Assembly (NCBI GenBank): GCA_947561715.1
Contig: OX387205.1
Coordinates: 253,001-317,000 of the forward strand
Direction: 5' to 3'
Length of the DNA stretch: 64,000 nt
Source: Ascidia mentula
Taxonomy: Eukaryota; Chordata; Ascidiacea; Phlebobranchia; Ascidiidae
The translations under genes were made by a program, and so were the position numbers. The notes beneath the pieces were generated by a model. That model worked only from the letters and a program-made list of their open reading frames with translations, searched no databases and was not told the origin of the DNA. Positions 26,544-59,400 of this stretch are shown piece after piece. The first letter of the stretch is position 1; every line of letters begins with the position of its first letter.

Positions 26544-29500
26544 CGTCACTAATCGGTGGCTTCTTACGTCACAATAAGTTCATACACTAAAGTTTATTTA
26601 TATTTTCCGGCGTAAAACTTTCCGTTTCGTTCGTGAATAAAAAATCGATACGATTTCAAATTGCGACACTTGGTGGCGACAGAGAGACGGTAGAGCAGAT
26701 GATCTCGGACTTTGGGTCGCAAGAAACCTGAAGGAAATTGTTACTTAACTATTTCATTTTAATGCGCTATTAACGTGTAGGATGGTAGATGTAGGGGTGA
26801 TATTGAAGTTTCTTGTGTTGAAACATTTCAATCTTTCAGCTCGTGGAAGGTGATGTAGTGGCGGCTTGTCGTGAAAGGTGGGATTCTAAATATTCTGCAA
26901 TTTATTATCTGTTGGTGGTGATGTCACAAATCGTTCCATCATTTACATAATTAAGTTAAACCTCCTTCTCCACGTTTCACTAGGTGTGACGTCATCACAT
27001 CCTTGTGTTTATTCCAACAAATTGTTTCAACAATAATACAAAAATCGATCCTGTGCCTTGAAATATTAGGTTTGATTTTTTCGTTCAAGTTACGCACAAA
27101 TAACTTTTCCGCGTATATTTCGGGTCGAAATCTTGACAGACTTCAAACTAAAATAAATTTCGTGAACAAAACGAATTCCACAGTTGTGTCATTTGCCTCG
27201 TTTTGTGAATCAACGATGAATTCATTGAGTTGTCGATCACCTAGAGTAGAAATGTGAGCAGCACCCCTTGTGTAGTCGCAATATCTCTACCTTGTGCAGT
27301 GGAGGGCGATGGCATGAATCCACCGGGTTGTGGGGGTACAGCTAATTACCGAGCAGATCGAACCTTCGGACATCCGTCCTCTCTCTTTCACCTTCGCCGT
27401 GTAATAGTCAGCGTTATTACTCCTTCTCCTCTTAGCTTTGTTTCTTTCTTTCTCCTGGAGAGCGCGCGCCTTTTCTTCGCGACTCGATAACGATTATTTT
27501 ACTGCAGTCGACTTCTTGCAATGTCTTCTCTGTCTTGCGCTCGATCTTCTGCTGTCGTTTCTTTTCATACTCGAGCAGCAGCAATTACGTCAGGTCTGTT
27601 TGTTCAGTCCGTATTATTTGCATTAATGCACAAACTCGTACAGCAGAAGGAAAATATCGGAGTTTTTCGTTAAATTTATAGATTAGGTTTGTTTTAAATA
27701 AGAACGAGGACAGAAAATAATTAAAAATATTTACTTTGATGACAAATGAAAATGTTTGCTGGCAGAAAACTTTGAAAAAACATCTCCAAAAAAACGATGG
27801 CATGATATTTGCAGTCGTAACGCGGCTGTGTTTTCTAAACATTATCGCCGACACTGAATAAACAGAACAAGTCAAAAGATTTTATGATTGGTGAAAAAAT
27901 CTCAGCAGTAATTTTTCCCGCAGGTGTTTTGTTGGAAAGGAGGCAAAATATTTGAGTAATTTACGTGATTGAAAATCAGTCCGTTGGAATTTCGGGAGGT
28001 AACAATTTTGCTTCAGGGAAAGACTTTACAACTGAAGGTTCTGCAGCGCGAATAGAGGTTGGTGGTAAACTTTTAACCTATGACATGTTGGATTTAATTA
28101 AAATGGTGAAACCCAGTAGACATGACTTATGCGTAATTGCCCGCAAGCATTTAAAAAGACGATCGGCGCCATTCTCTGTATGTCGATTTGCAAGCAAAGT
28201 AAAAATGGCTGATCGGTCGAAACGCATATTTACACGATTTGACAAACAGACAATTGTGTTTCTGAACAATATGTCTGACAACAAGTACTACAGTGAATAT
28301 CGTAGCATGAGTTACATTATTGAGTTCGATCAATAATGTAACTGTAATTAACCCCCCAGTATTACGCATCAAGGCTGTTCTGTTCTCATGGCAGTAAAAC
28401 ATTCGAAAATTCGACAGTGGATAAGTTACAATTTATACTTTTCAAATTGTGGAGGTTTCTTGCCTGGGGAATAACGTTCATACACACAATAGAAACAACT
28501 AAGAGTCCCTCCGTTGCATTTGCAGCTTGTAATTATATTCGAGTGAGTCAACCCGGCTAGATTATCGACGAGGGAAGATTAGAACGTCTCGCTTAATCCG
28601 AACCTTCTGCTGCCAGTTTTTACAATTGTAGGTTGCTTTTGTCTGCTATCAACCGCAATGTCCACTATTATAAGGTCACCCACCAACAAAGAAAATGTTA
28701 GCATTATTATACATCCCCATTGCTTAAAAGGTACAATATTCAGTAACAAAGTTATTTGTTAAGCGTACGTTGACCACCGAGTAACAAGAAAACAACCCTA
28801 AAAATGTTGACTGAAATATTCGTTGCAAGGTTTGTCTGCGACCATTAACAAGTGGCTGTAAAATGCATTGACTTACAGGTCGAAGCACTCTGCAGTACTG
28901 TCTGAGGAAGTCAATGATTATCATGGCTTTTGCATATACAAGGTTGTAAAATATTTCACAAAACCTAGAATACTAGATTTCACTTGGTTTTGTGATGTGT
29001 TGAATTTTGTGTACGAGATCGATTAAATTTTAGTGATTTTGTTGAATTCCAAACACGTCACTGCGCAGTAGAAGTTGTGTAATCACATGTTGTACTTATA
29101 AGTGGACTCACCGAGTAGACGTCAATCAAACGAGAAGCAGACATTCCACTGTTGTGAAATTATATTTTAATCAAACCTTTTGCATTAGTGAAGAAATATT
29201 GTAGTGTTTGCGTCATAATCAACAACTCGACGTCTTGTCTGTGACGTATGCTGATTTCAGATTATTGACAGGTTTTGAGTGAAGATTGCTCTCGTTGTTA
29301 TGATTCGTTCTCTTGAAGGAAAGTTGGGATTAAATTTTAAGGTACTTTTCTTGTATCCGCTCTACAACAAACCTGGCTCAGAATAAATCGTCCTAAAAAA
29401 TACATGATGTCGAATTAATTTAAGATGGCCTATTTGTTTTCTGTGACGTTCCGTTGTATTCTGACGCTCACATGAGGTTCTATTGACGAAAAAGAGCAAA

Positions 29501-32500
29501 AACACTTGGTTTGTGACGTCATCTGATGATCAAACGCACTTACATTTCCACTTCACGTAATTACCAGGTGTTTATTACACAGCACCTGCAGCAGCAACCG
29601 ACTAAACGAGCAACACAACCTTTCACACACGCTGTGTTCATTGTTCGAGGATTTCGCAGTCACCGAGCCAAGGGTTTGACGCATGAATGTTCAGACAACA
29701 AACACACGTGGAGTGATTTAAACACGTTCAAACAAGGCTTCTCGTAGAAATATTTCATAACTTTGAGGTTATTTGGGTTCAATGATAGCGTTGATAACCT
29801 TTACTCTAACTTTCAACACCTTTGGATTGTTTTGGGCGTTTTCTTTGTGCGGTAACAATCAAAATGTGTTCCTCGAATGATTTTGTTCCTTTCCATCCTC
29901 CACCGCACGAAGGATGGCAGTCATAGATCACGTGATTATCGTGCGGGTAACTTGCATCAATAATTCAAACACGGGGAACGCGTTTAAAGTCAGGAGATGT
30001 TTTGGTGGTGGGGCAGCTGCTTTTCCAATAACTTTCCTATTTTTCCCAACACGAGAAAATGAACTGAGTGCGAATCCGCGAAAATTTCGGTAACAAAATT
30101 TCTTTAGAAATGCTTCTGGATTCTCAATTATCGTCACCACATTAAGATAGCTTTGTATTCGATATTTCTTTAAATCGTATTTTCGAGTTCAATCTGATCT
30201 TCGATATTTAACGACGAATTGTTTTGTGACAAAACTGGCGAATATTCCATCTTTCTTAACACTAGAATAGTTCCACAAATCGTTCGTGTGCTAAGGTGAA
30301 CTCCACTGCATAGTAATGCACAGAAACCAAGTTTTGTTTTAAATTAATTTTACTTCTGATAGTTTTGTTTCTTCATGAAAATGATTATAAGTTTGGTACC
30401 AAATACTTAACCTTGAAACGAAGAGTTTTGACATTGCATGTTCTTTGTCCTGGACGCAGTTGTATTTAAAATGTATACTGAACAATATTGGCTATTACAT
30501 GGTATTTTGGAGTAAACCAATAGAAATGTGAAAGCCAAAGCTAATATGCTGTTGATTGTATTACCAAAAGTAGACGTTTCAAACACTAACTGCGTTCATC
30601 ATCAGTGCTATATTGAGCTACACGCAGCAAAGCGTCGACGCTTTTAGGTAATGTGATCAACAGCATACTGGCTTCCACTTTACTATTTAACATGGTATTT
30701 TATTTAAGGAATAACTTTGTAAACCACAGGCAGAAACACGACGGGCAAAAGTCAAATACTTTCTCTCGCATTGGTCAAACGTGGTATCGGTAATTTTATT
30801 GATCCGCGACCGCAGGGTGGACGCATCTGTCCGCTCATTACGACTGATTCGCTTCATCTGCGAGTGTCGTAAACTTCCCGGTTTATTGCCCCCCTCCCTC
30901 AGCTCCGCAACACCAGAGACCGAGCTGGTTTTAAAGCGACGCGAATCGCTCCATGTTCGAATATAATTTGTGTTGCCAAGACCAGCAACGAATCAGGTTT
31001 TTATTTCTTCCGTCGACCATCTTTATTCGAATACAAAACATACTTTGTGCGGCGTCAAAACTTAAAAATGATTCCTTTCTGTGAAAACACGCATGGAACA
31101 ATGTTGGAACAAATATTAAGATTAAACTTTTCTTTCGCAACTTTCACAAAATGGGGTTGAAATTTCAAACAAACTTGACGATTTGTTCCCCCACAATAAA
31201 GTGTATTGAAGTATGTTGAAGGGCGTGAAGGTTGATTCCATGCAGTCAGTGTATACATTGACTCGGTTGCCCCATATGGTATATCTGCAGTCGCATGACT
31301 CCAATTTGATTCACCAGCCTTGAAGACGAGGTTACGAGTTCAAGTCACGTGGGAGGGCGAAGTGTTCGACATCAAACGTCGGCTACGCGCGCGCGCCGCG
31401 ATCGCAATTAGCTACAGGCGACCGTATTGGCAAGCTATGATTGGATCGCTTTAGGAAGCCACATGTCCAAATTCATGTTGCTTATCAAATCCCTGGTGGT
31501 TCCAAGGTTGCGGGGTGTTTTTCTTCAAAGTTGCTCATATGGTGGTCAGGTCTGTGGTCGCTTAGGGCAAAATTTTCTGTCACTTTTGTAAGTTTGGTTT
31601 CTTTGTGAAATGTTTTGTCTTTGACAATTTTGCTGACTTTAAAAGTGAGGGCATAGGTTTCAATTTAATACCAATCAAATCAAACCAAATCATGTGCATT
31701 TTGCGGAAAAAGCATTAACGCGAAAGAACACTAAACAAAGAAAACTAAATAGAATGGGCACCGATTAAACCACAAAGATTATCAAGCGCCCAAACGGGTT
31801 CAGTAATCCCAACTTCACGTTCAGTTTTAACCAATATAGGTTGGTTTTAAGTATGGCGTCGTTGAAACTTTGACATTTGCAGAAATACCTTAAGTGGTTT
31901 AAATTTACCGGAAAGTCACAGAGAAAACCGCGCCCTCTACTTTCCTGAAAAGCCGGCAAAATTTTCCGGCCTCGTACTTTTAGCGACGGCGCCAACCCCC
32001 TCATCAATTATTGAAACTCTTCTGCCCGTCCTTCGCTTCTCCGGCGCTTTTACATTTAGTAGAAAGGTCGCACCGTCGCCCGGTTAACGCTTTGTGACGT
32101 CCAGATTTAACTCGTTTATGACGTAACACTCAAACTTAATTGTTTTTATGACAGCTCTTGTTCCGTTTCCGGGCATTATTTGATTTTTGTGCATTTTGTT
32201 TCTTCTCAGTAAAGTTTTAAGTACGACGATATTTTCAGATAACTGCAGCGAATTTCAATCTGTGAGGGCAAAGAATGCAGCGGTTTTACAAACAAACAAA
32301 GTTAAATTATCAGTCAGTCATCAGTGGGAGGGTCCGCTATACACGTTCAGCTCATGGTTTATTTGACGCACGAATTTCACAACAAACATACAGCGATCCG
32401 CAGCAAACCACACCTGATGTAGAACAGAAATAGTCTCAAGAATTTTCGAGAAATTTATGATTTGCTGCTGCGACTTTGCCGTGAATTTTTGGACTTCCTT

Positions 32501-33396
32501 TTTAGAATTGTTCGTAATGAGAATACATTTGTTTGCCTGATGTAGGTTTTTGGTGAAGTGTAACTTTTGGTGTGACGCTGGTTAACTTGTCCCCAAAACA
32601 CAAGAAACAACGTCAACAATAAAGTAAGTCCACCGCGTCGCTATTTGTGACGAAATAGAGAGTTCTTTCCGCAGCGAAATTTGTTTGAAACAGTTGTGCA
32701 CTTAGGCGTGACAGTTAATTAAAAAGCACCGAAGCGTGACGGGGCACAGGTGACGATGAGCTGGTCATGAATATTTCAAAATCAAAACCAGGTCGACTGT
32801 GAAATGGACCAGATTGTTGGAAACTAACAGAAGGTGCCTCGATGTCCGCCATCTTTCGAAGATTGTTTCAAAAAATATATTTTGTGATGCCTTTTTTTTA
32901 CTGTGAAAGTAAAAAATAGTCATAAACATGTAAACATATTTGCAATATTTGCACATAAAAATATGTTACAACGTTGATCAATCGTATGTTTGTGTTTTGA
33001 CTTTTTGATCCAATATTACAACAATGACGTTGAAATTATCACAGTATTTCTGCTTTAAGTTTTACTGAGGATTTTTTATTTGTTCAAGCGGGGCGTGTTT
33101 GGCGAGGTAGGGGAGCTCAGATCAACGTAATTACGACCGATCGATAAATTCCCATTCATGCCAAGTCTTCATTAAGTTCAACTGCACCACCAAAAAAAAT
33201 CATATTCGATGACGTGTAACGCAGTAGTGACGTCATTGCAGACGTCAGGTAGTTGTTTTACGAGAAACTTGATGTGATGTTCGTGGGGTCGGGGTTGCGG
33301 TTTCAACCAGATAACACCCAACTTGTAAACTAACGTTTCGTGTTTCACAGGACAGCGGACACCTTTCTCCGAATGACGTAATCGGTCGGTGACGTC
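26544..33396. other. Long region between NDUFS1 and Nav1 without a recognised gene
   Basis: About 6.9 kb. I see one 123-codon open stretch (27965-28336) without family resemblance, a foldback repeat (30519-30689) and a short CpG-rich patch near 31384. No tRNA, no conserved exon and no virus-like sequence were recognised. Its place directly upstream of a neuronal gene makes untranslated first exons and enhancers of Nav1 likely, but none can be pointed to. Confidence 0.5.
30519..30689. repeat. Foldback (imperfect inverted) repeat, possibly a MITE
   Basis: The left arm about 30519-30580 (with ATGCTGTTGAT and ATTACC) matches the reverse complement of about 30628-30689 (with ATCAACAGCAT and GGTAAT) over some 50-60 bases with several mismatches. 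The 12-mer ACATGGTATTTT occurs just outside on both sides (30497-30508, 30690-30701), but with a 10-base gap on the left, so it is not a clean target duplication. Confidence 0.55.
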
Positions 33397-51419
<18,023 letters not shown>

Positions 51420-51987
51420 CCGGAGAGTGGCGGGCTACAGCATGCTGTGATTCTGATAGTTAAGCCAAGAGGTTTTGCGCACCCTGATTGAAGTTGGGGC
51501 GGTTTTCAACCTGGATGAGCTCGTTGAGGAAGTGATGACGTTTCCTTGCTCAAATCCACTTCTGTGTTTCTACTTTCTCGTCACTACTTATTCGCTACAG
51601 CGAACAAAAATTCCGGAAAGGTGCAGCCTGCGATCAAATTCTATTTGCACTGAACTTACCGCAAGATCAACAATTGTCAGCATCTTGCGATCAAATAACG
51701 CAAGCCCCTGTGTGTGGGCAAACCCCCTCCATACCTTCCTGTTCTTTTCTCTATTTGCTGTGATGCGTTCAGTGTTGAAATGTACAAATCAGATTGACGT
51801 TATATACGTGTCTTAATTCATTGAATAAACATCCTTATCCCAAATTATTGCATTCCAGGAGTTCTCGAACACACGTGTGTCACGTGATCGCTGTTTATTT
51901 ATTGCACGGGCGCATTCAACGCAGATATTACTTTTTAACAATCAATTGGGAATCCGTTTAATATCATAGGAATATAATTGCTGACGT
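51420..51987. other. Spacer between the convergent Nav1 and EXOC2 genes
   Basis: It holds the 3' untranslated regions of both genes: AATAAA for Nav1 at about 51823 and TTTATT (AATAAA on the minus strand) around 51893-51902 for EXOC2. Nothing else was recognised. Confidence 0.55.
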
Positions 51988-54900
51988 TTAACCAACAACT
52001 TCCAATGAACGAAGTTGAAATAGTAGACGACTTTTAAAACGCACAATCAGTTCATCCAAGTTGCTGCAAAAAACAAGGCATTTAGTGAGTGAACTAACTA
52101 GTGTCAATGTATCTGTACATACAACGTCAGCTTACCGGCGTTCAAGACTGTTTGTGAGCGGTGGCAAAGTTTTCAACGCGTCTGAAAAAGATTTCCTGCA
52201 AAGTACGGAAACCACATGAACCGATATGAAAATGACGTAAGTCAATTGAAATTTCAGCACAAAAAACCCTCATGATTGTGTTATTTTGGCTCCATTTCCA
52301 ATGATATTGGTTCCATGTCACAAACACAACATGAGCTAATTTTCAAACAAGGCAACAGAAAAACTTACCCGGATTCTGGTGATGAAAACGACACAGTTGC
52401 TTGTTGTATTGTTTCTATGTCGAGACGTGCCTGCTGCGAACCGTTCACACCGATTCGTGTAACACACTGCATGAGACGACACAACTCCTCCGCCACGCCC
52501 TGTATGACGTCATTCATCACCCTGACAACCAGGGCGGGACAAATCGAATAAACCTGAAAGTATCAAGTCGTGGTTTGGGGGTTTCACCACAATAATAAGT
52601 CATCTAACCTCGGAATGAATTGAAATAATTGACATCAGGGCAGACTTGATGTACGGGCGGACGTCTGTATTACGTACAACATGTTAACACTAGATAGATA
52701 TCACTGAAATCACCTAGTACCTGAAGGTTTAAGACATTCGTTCCAATCAAAATCACCAGCATACATTCCCAGCTCCAGGGCGCCAGTTAGTGGTTCAACA
52801 CGATGTTCCAAGTAAGCATCGAAAAGTTTTTTGTCAAGTTCGCTTGTTGAAGATTCGCACGTCTGCGAAAATCACCACAAGTTTAAACACGAAAACTTTA
52901 GTAACACTGGGACATGATTATCTGAGCTTTCACCCACACCAAATAAACAACACATATTCCTACTTGTTCCGTCACTTCAACGTTTGGAAAGTCAAGTTGT
53001 TTAAAATGTTGCAGCAATGGGAAGATTAGGTTTGTGGTGGTGTAGAATAAATTACTTATTCCAATCACAAGTCTTTGCTCCTGAGTACAAAAAATTATTC
53101 TTCAAACTTATCTTGTATTTTAACCCAGCATTAGAAGAATCTGTTTGTTGTAACATACTTTCTTCAACATTTATTTAAAATATATAAATATCAACAAAAA
53201 GACAAACCAGCGGGGGTGGAGTTGGGGCGTTGTCTCTACTTGGATCTGGCACAACGTCATCTAGGAATGACGTTCGTTCAATACATGATGTAAACACCTA
53301 TTCAGTTGCCATGGAAAATATGAAAAAACTTTGGTAAAACAGTGAATGGTTCAATTTAAAAAAAAACAACAATGATTGAGAAGCGCATATAGTAGTGCAC
53401 ACTGTTACAATCTGTCACCAGCTGCACTGATGGCACTGTGCTAGTTTTTAACTAGCAGGCAAAAAGATTTCCAATTTGTGGTACTTTTGGTCAATGTCGA
53501 TCCTTTGGTAACCAAATTGGAATCACTAGCTGCACTGATGAGACCTTATAGGTTGAAACATTGTACACCACTATCTGTAAATTACAATGTTTTTACCAGA
53601 AAAAGGTTTGTGAGCAGGTGTGAGATTCTGCTTTGCACAGCGACTCTTGCAAACACTGGTTCTTCACCTGGCAAGGACTGGAGAAGGTCGCGAACCACAG
53701 CAACCAACTCCTGTACTATCGTGTTGAACTGGGATGGCTGAAAATAATCAGTCATTTGAGAAGGTTATATAATGCATTGCATAAATTATTGCTTCAACAC
53801 AAATGTTACTTGTATATGATTAAAAAGTAACATACAAATCACCAACCAACTGTGTAACACCCTTGTTATTCACTTTCCAATCTTCCTTCAGTCTCAAGGC
53901 ACGAACATCTAGAAAAAAACAGCAGAAAACACCTTTTTTAATATCCAAAATCAACCTGATTATTTTGGATTACAACAGGTGTACATACTGTACATATTGC
54001 ACCTAAACTTAAAGGTCATTCTGTACATCTCATTCAAATACATTCATTAGTTTAGTCACATTATATTTACTCCTAATAATCACCTTCCATTGCTTCTGCT
54101 AAGAAAGTGCTAAGGGATAAAACTCGCATGTCATGAATAACATCTTTCAAAGATTGTAATGTACCAGTAGGAAGGTTAAGTTGGGAAAGTTCACTCAGAG
54201 CTTGTCTGCAAACAAATCCAAATCAGCATCATATCAATTTTTATAGCACGCTTGATTTTTATTAGCTCAATAAGCAAAAGATAATTTAAGAAACAAAAGT
54301 GTATATATGGCATTAAAAGTTTTGACAGTGGAATGAGATTATGAGAATGTGTTTGAATACCTTACTGATCTAACACAATCAGAGAGGACTGTTGCAGGAA
54401 GGGGGATCTCCCCTGGCCAGACTCCATAAGATTCTCGCTCCTTGATATCTTCCTCATCTTCCGCCTCAACATGAAGCGTGGCAGGAAGAAAGGCTGCTCG
54501 TAGAAGATTCACAAACAGGATCACTGTATCTCGCAACAAACTCTGCATAAAGTAATATTCATTACTGTGAAAGAACAATTCTCAGACACAAAATTAACTC
54601 ATGGTTGCTTAGGAAATAAATTCAATACTGTTCACACAGCACACAAGTGAATATTGATCAAAATTTTAAGAATTTCAGTGATTGGTTCAGTAAACTGCAT
54701 TTGTCATTCAAGAATTGGCATGTCAGTTTACACAACGGGTTTAATAAGGCGTGTATTGTCAAGTACTTGGATAAAAAAAGGCCCAGCAATGGATAAAACA
54801 GATGTACTATCAGTTGCTATATTACATTTAAACAAATTTGTTTTACCTTCATTTGTTTAAAGTTCTTAGACGCAGCTTCCTTCAACTTATCGACATCCGC

Positions 54901-57258
54901 TGTCTTTTCTCCAGTTTCACTTAAAATCACACCGGTTGAGTAATGTTGCCATAAATGCCAATGCTCAGGGATTTGACTGACAGCAATGCTTGTGAGTTCC
55001 TGAAACAACAACATATATTTGATGTTAATTTGCGGTAAAGTATAATTTTCACTGAATGAAACGTTTACTTTCTATCTTAATGTTTGCAATAAAACTTAAC
55101 AAAAGGACTACCTGCAAATATTCTTCACAAGCCTCCACCTTCCCTTGTTCATCTGAGTTTTTCGTGCACTTTGAAGCTAAAAAAAGACAAATTAAATAAA
55201 TTTCAGGTAGAAATTTAAGTTCAATGATTATTTAGGTAAGTTCTCAAACAACAGAACAGGATTACCGAGATAAAACAGAAAACTAACCCTTCTCAAGATA
55301 CTTGTTCTTGCAGATAAGCATGGACTCCTGAATCCACTCATGTTGATGAACTAAACATTCCCAAGCTGGATCTCCAGTGTCCCCAAGTCCGAGCAGATAT
55401 CGAATCAATGTCTTTTGTCTGGCAAGCGGAGAAGGAAGTTCTTGTACTTCTTGTTTAAGCTGAACGCGGAATTGCTCGATTCTCTTTTCCACCTCATTGT
55501 AGACTATTTAACATTCAACCATCTTGTTGAAGCAACAAAACTTTAGCAACATGTTTAGTTACCTCTCTTGAAAACTCCAACATTGGTGTCGGAGAATAAT
55601 GATTTAGCTTTTTCATAGTCATTGATTACTACACCATAATCTCCTTTTTGAATGTTTCTATCAATACTTAGTGGCAGATTGAACAGAAACTAAGAAAATA
55701 GTGTAAGTTTTTGTCGAGTCACCCGTAACAGGAAAACATACCTTGAATCGTTGCAGAACATTGAGAGTATTTCTTATGGAGTCAGCCCTGTCTTTCGATT
55801 GGAGAACAGTGTCAAATAACTGACTTGCTTTTTCACTTGAATCTGTGGGAAGCAATGTAATTGTATGTTTAACATGATGCTGAATTAAATATCAATATAC
55901 CGATAAGTGTTGCCTCAAGCTTGTCTGTAATATTCCCACTTCTGCCCCCTACATCATCCTTCAGCATCTTATGATGGATATCTAAAAGCAAAGTTAACCC
56001 TTATATAATACATTACAGTTTCTGGAACTGTTGCTAATTACATTTCTTAATGTAGCTTGTCCTACAATGAATGCCAAGGCAATTTTAGGGATACTTCGGT
56101 TTGCTCTGTTTACTTGTACACATTTATTATCAACTGAACTCCATCCTCGGCAATGCACTTACTAGATAGGGTTTCATGGACTTCGAAGAACACAGGAAGA
56201 CTATCTTTAACATGATTCAATGGTGCATTATTTGTGTTTCGATTAGCTTTTCTTTTCATATAAGCATGCCCATCCTACAAGAAAATAAGAACAGTGTTAA
56301 AGGGGTTTTATGCAAACAAATTCACACTTGTGCCATCAAACTTGCAATACACAAATATTTATTACCTTGAGGTTTTTAAAGGGGGTATTTTTGTGTCTTT
56401 CAAGTAAAAACCAAGAAGGGACGAAGTTTTCATCTGTAGGATCTGGGCTTCCTTTGACAAACATTTCAGCCAACTGCATGCGTGCTTGTGTTTTATTGCT
56501 AAGAACAAAAACAAGTCAAAATGATGCTTCAAAAGGTCGAAGGGTATTAACTGAATATTTTGTTCACATAAATTAATTTCATTGAGAATATTTCAAGATT
56601 TACCCCAAATCTTCGGAGTTCAATCCTAGGGGGTCAGTGCGTAAAGACAATGCAGCAGTCTTTTGGGTTCTATCTAGTCTCTGATCTACATATTCAGTTT
56701 CATCAACCCAAACCGGGGAACTTTCCAGTGGACCTGCACATAATTGTACTTTGTAGAATAACAGCAATTACAAAGGTACATTTCCTTACCAACTTTACGA
56801 GGTTTAAGCCCAGTAAAGTGTACAGTTGATGTTCCAGATCCACCACTTCTGGTAATAACAATTATTTCACCTTTGCCGAACCCAACGGAGGTACGGCATA
56901 TTAACTTGGAGGGGGACACCCATTCCACAGTCAAAGAACAATTTCTCCCACATATTGCAACACCTGAAAACAAGTGCTGGTGAACCTTAACATGCTGTGG
57001 ATTATCAAACGACATTAGGCCATAGATAATTAGGAGTGCATGAGCAAAGTTTGGTCAAAAATTTATAAACACAAAATATAAAATAGGCTAGCCTACATAA
57101 AACTCGTAACAATGTCAAATATATGCATGCTTATATCAAATTTAAGACTTACCCAATATGTCACTTTGATTATTACCCAAATTTTCTCCACGGATTGTAA
57201 CTCTTGTCCCTGGCAATCCATCCTTTGGAGATATTCCAGTGACAACTGGGGCTAGCAT
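51988..57258 (-). CDS. EXOC2: Exocyst complex component 2 (Sec5)
   Basis: Subunit of the octameric exocyst that tethers secretory vesicles to the plasma membrane; its N-terminal IPT/TIG domain binds Ral GTPases. About 22 short exons run leftward. The N-terminus [20 protein letters not shown] then IRGENLG (57258-57153) and the exon near 56962-56790 form the IPT domain. Later exons give [32 protein letters not shown]-like (55850-55740), [56 protein letters not shown] and the final [17 protein letters not shown] (stop 51990-51988), all in the order of human EXOC2. An upstream in-frame ATG exists but gives a tail unlike the family, so 57258 was chosen. Border exactness varies. Confidence 0.94.
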
Positions 57259-59400
57259 TCTGTTTTTTTTTTTCAACCAGTTGTGGTACTTACTGTACAG
57301 TGTACAGTGTACAACAAATCGACAAACTATCTCGTAAAATAAAACAGTCATAAAACTATGTAGATTTGAGTTTTATTAAACCAAGAAAACTTTAATAGTT
57401 TTTCACAACTGGTACCGAAAAACAAGTAAAAAAATGTTCGGTTCTGAGTCCCCACTAAAAAAATTTCAGCAACAAAACAAGCCACTTGCCTTGTTACGTC
57501 ACTACAGAGTAGCAGTACTAGCAGACAACTTTTGTAAAACAATTCGGCCAGTGCCCAAAGAATGTGGTTGGGAAGGAGGTGATTTGAAATTTCAATAATT
57601 CTGAAAAATGTCTGCAGGTATTTGGAAGATGAAACAGTTCTGAATAAAACAAGCCAAACAGCATGTATTTTCTAATCGCTGCCAGACAAGGTGTTGTTGC
57701 TTCAAGCTATTAATCAAGTGTTAAGTTGATTGCTGATATCAACGCGTGGCGTGATTGATCTACATTCAACCATTATAGGACTTTGAATTTGTCGTTTTTG
57801 TATTTTCTGAATTTTGTTACTGACGACAGTGCAAGATGCTTTTGGATTAACTAGAGTGGTGTTATTGCAACTGCATCACTTGGACAGGTTGTTTTGGTGA
57901 GTAAATTTAGTTTCATTGAAGTCTTTGTTTAAGTTAGGTTTGGAGGTTTTAAAGTGTTTGTGTTGTTATTAACCGCTTAAATAGTTTGCTTATTAGTATT
58001 TACCTTCACCCACAGTAACTTATATGTGCAGTAGCCTACTAATGTCATTCAGGCAGAATCCAAAATTATTTTTTTGTAAATTACGTTCCGCATTATCAAG
58101 CAGCATTTCACGACAAGGTTAAACCTATACAAATGAGTTCCTTCTGGGTTATATCATTCTGATTGAGTACGTGATATCTCTACCGATTTTTATTACTTTC
58201 GCGCTGATCGCAACGCAATTTTTGACAGATACAGAGATTTTAAAAAAATTCTAGGGAGTGGAAAGTTGTTTGGCACTGGATTAAAAGTGACGTCACCGGC
58301 AAAGCAAAAAGCGTAAAAAGACCCGTGTTTGAGGTTTTTCTGATAAACCTTTTTGTAAAATGCTGCTCAATGAAGCGGAAAGTTTTCATTGTAAAATTAA
58401 TTTAATATTCTGCCAGAATGACAATAGTAATAGCCTACATACTTTTCATATATGACTTCACAAACACCGTTTTGCAAGGTTTTTGTATCGATTTATGTTT
58501 GTTGTCCAGAATTCAATTCATTTTTTTTCGAGAGCCTAAAAATCTACACAAATTGCGAACAATAATTAAGTGTAGACGGCGATAACCATACATGATTATG
58601 AAAGGCCGGCCCTAGACAAGGTATTGCGTTGCTGGAAAAAGGCAAAAAACGTCAATTTAAAGGACTGCCCAAATGATCGTACATGCAACACATCCAGGCA
58701 ACCCATGTTGAAAGCAAGATGTAGGTCAACTTATTACGTTAATTTTTAGTGGGACTTGATCAAAGACACCAAAATTTTGAGAATTTTAGGAATTGTTTTA
58801 CGTAAAAATTGTTTTTGCTTTCTGTCAAAACGTAACAACAATTTTTGCACCGTTTCTTTGAAACGCGGTTTAAATCCATTCAATCCACGGTAAAACATAG
58901 ACGATGGTTAAGATCCTGGTAGTTAAATGTACCAACTTTACTCTGTGGAGCCTGTTTAATTACCTTAAAAGGCAATTACTTTAGGACACTAATTGGCAGG
59001 CGCCAGTCACTCTGCTTATATAGTCAGCGGTTGGTCACTTTTTGCGCATCTAGAAGTTGCTATTTGTGGTTGATTGCGCAACTTGAAGTTACCGATTAGG
59101 TCGATTACGTCAGTTACTTATATAGCATGATTACCAAACTACCCTAAATAGGTTATTATGTTTGGATTGACTTTATTTCCGGTTAACTGAAAGTAATTAT
59201 GTTTATTTGGACTTTAATTATCATTTGCCAAAGAAATATCTATGTTTAACGTAGCTTTATTTACGTAGTTAGTTTGGTTGCCTAAGTTACCCATATGAGT
59301 AGTATAAGGTTGACAGAGTAGAGAACAAGGAGACTTCTTTCCAGTTCTCTGAGATTCTCTTTCTGATTGGGACACAGGAAAGAGTACTCTTTTTTTCGAA
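57259..59400. other. EXOC2 upstream region, no recognised gene
   Basis: It contains the probable EXOC2 5' UTR and promoter, including a small direct repeat of gtacagt near 57295. The rest is AT-rich without long open frames. No RNA gene was recognised. Confidence 0.45.

Noticed and set aside
27965-28336. 123-codon open stretch as a gene
   Set aside because: No family resemblance and no splice partners; about the longest chance frame expected in 7 kb of non-coding DNA.
31315-31360. tRNA-like B box (GAGTTCAAGTC)
   Set aside because: No matching A box or acceptor stem could be built; perhaps a SINE scrap, not supportable.
57142-57351. Longer EXOC2 N-terminus from the upstream ATG at 57351
   Set aside because: The added residues do not resemble EXOC2, whose IPT domain begins a few residues after the start; it is probably 5' UTR.
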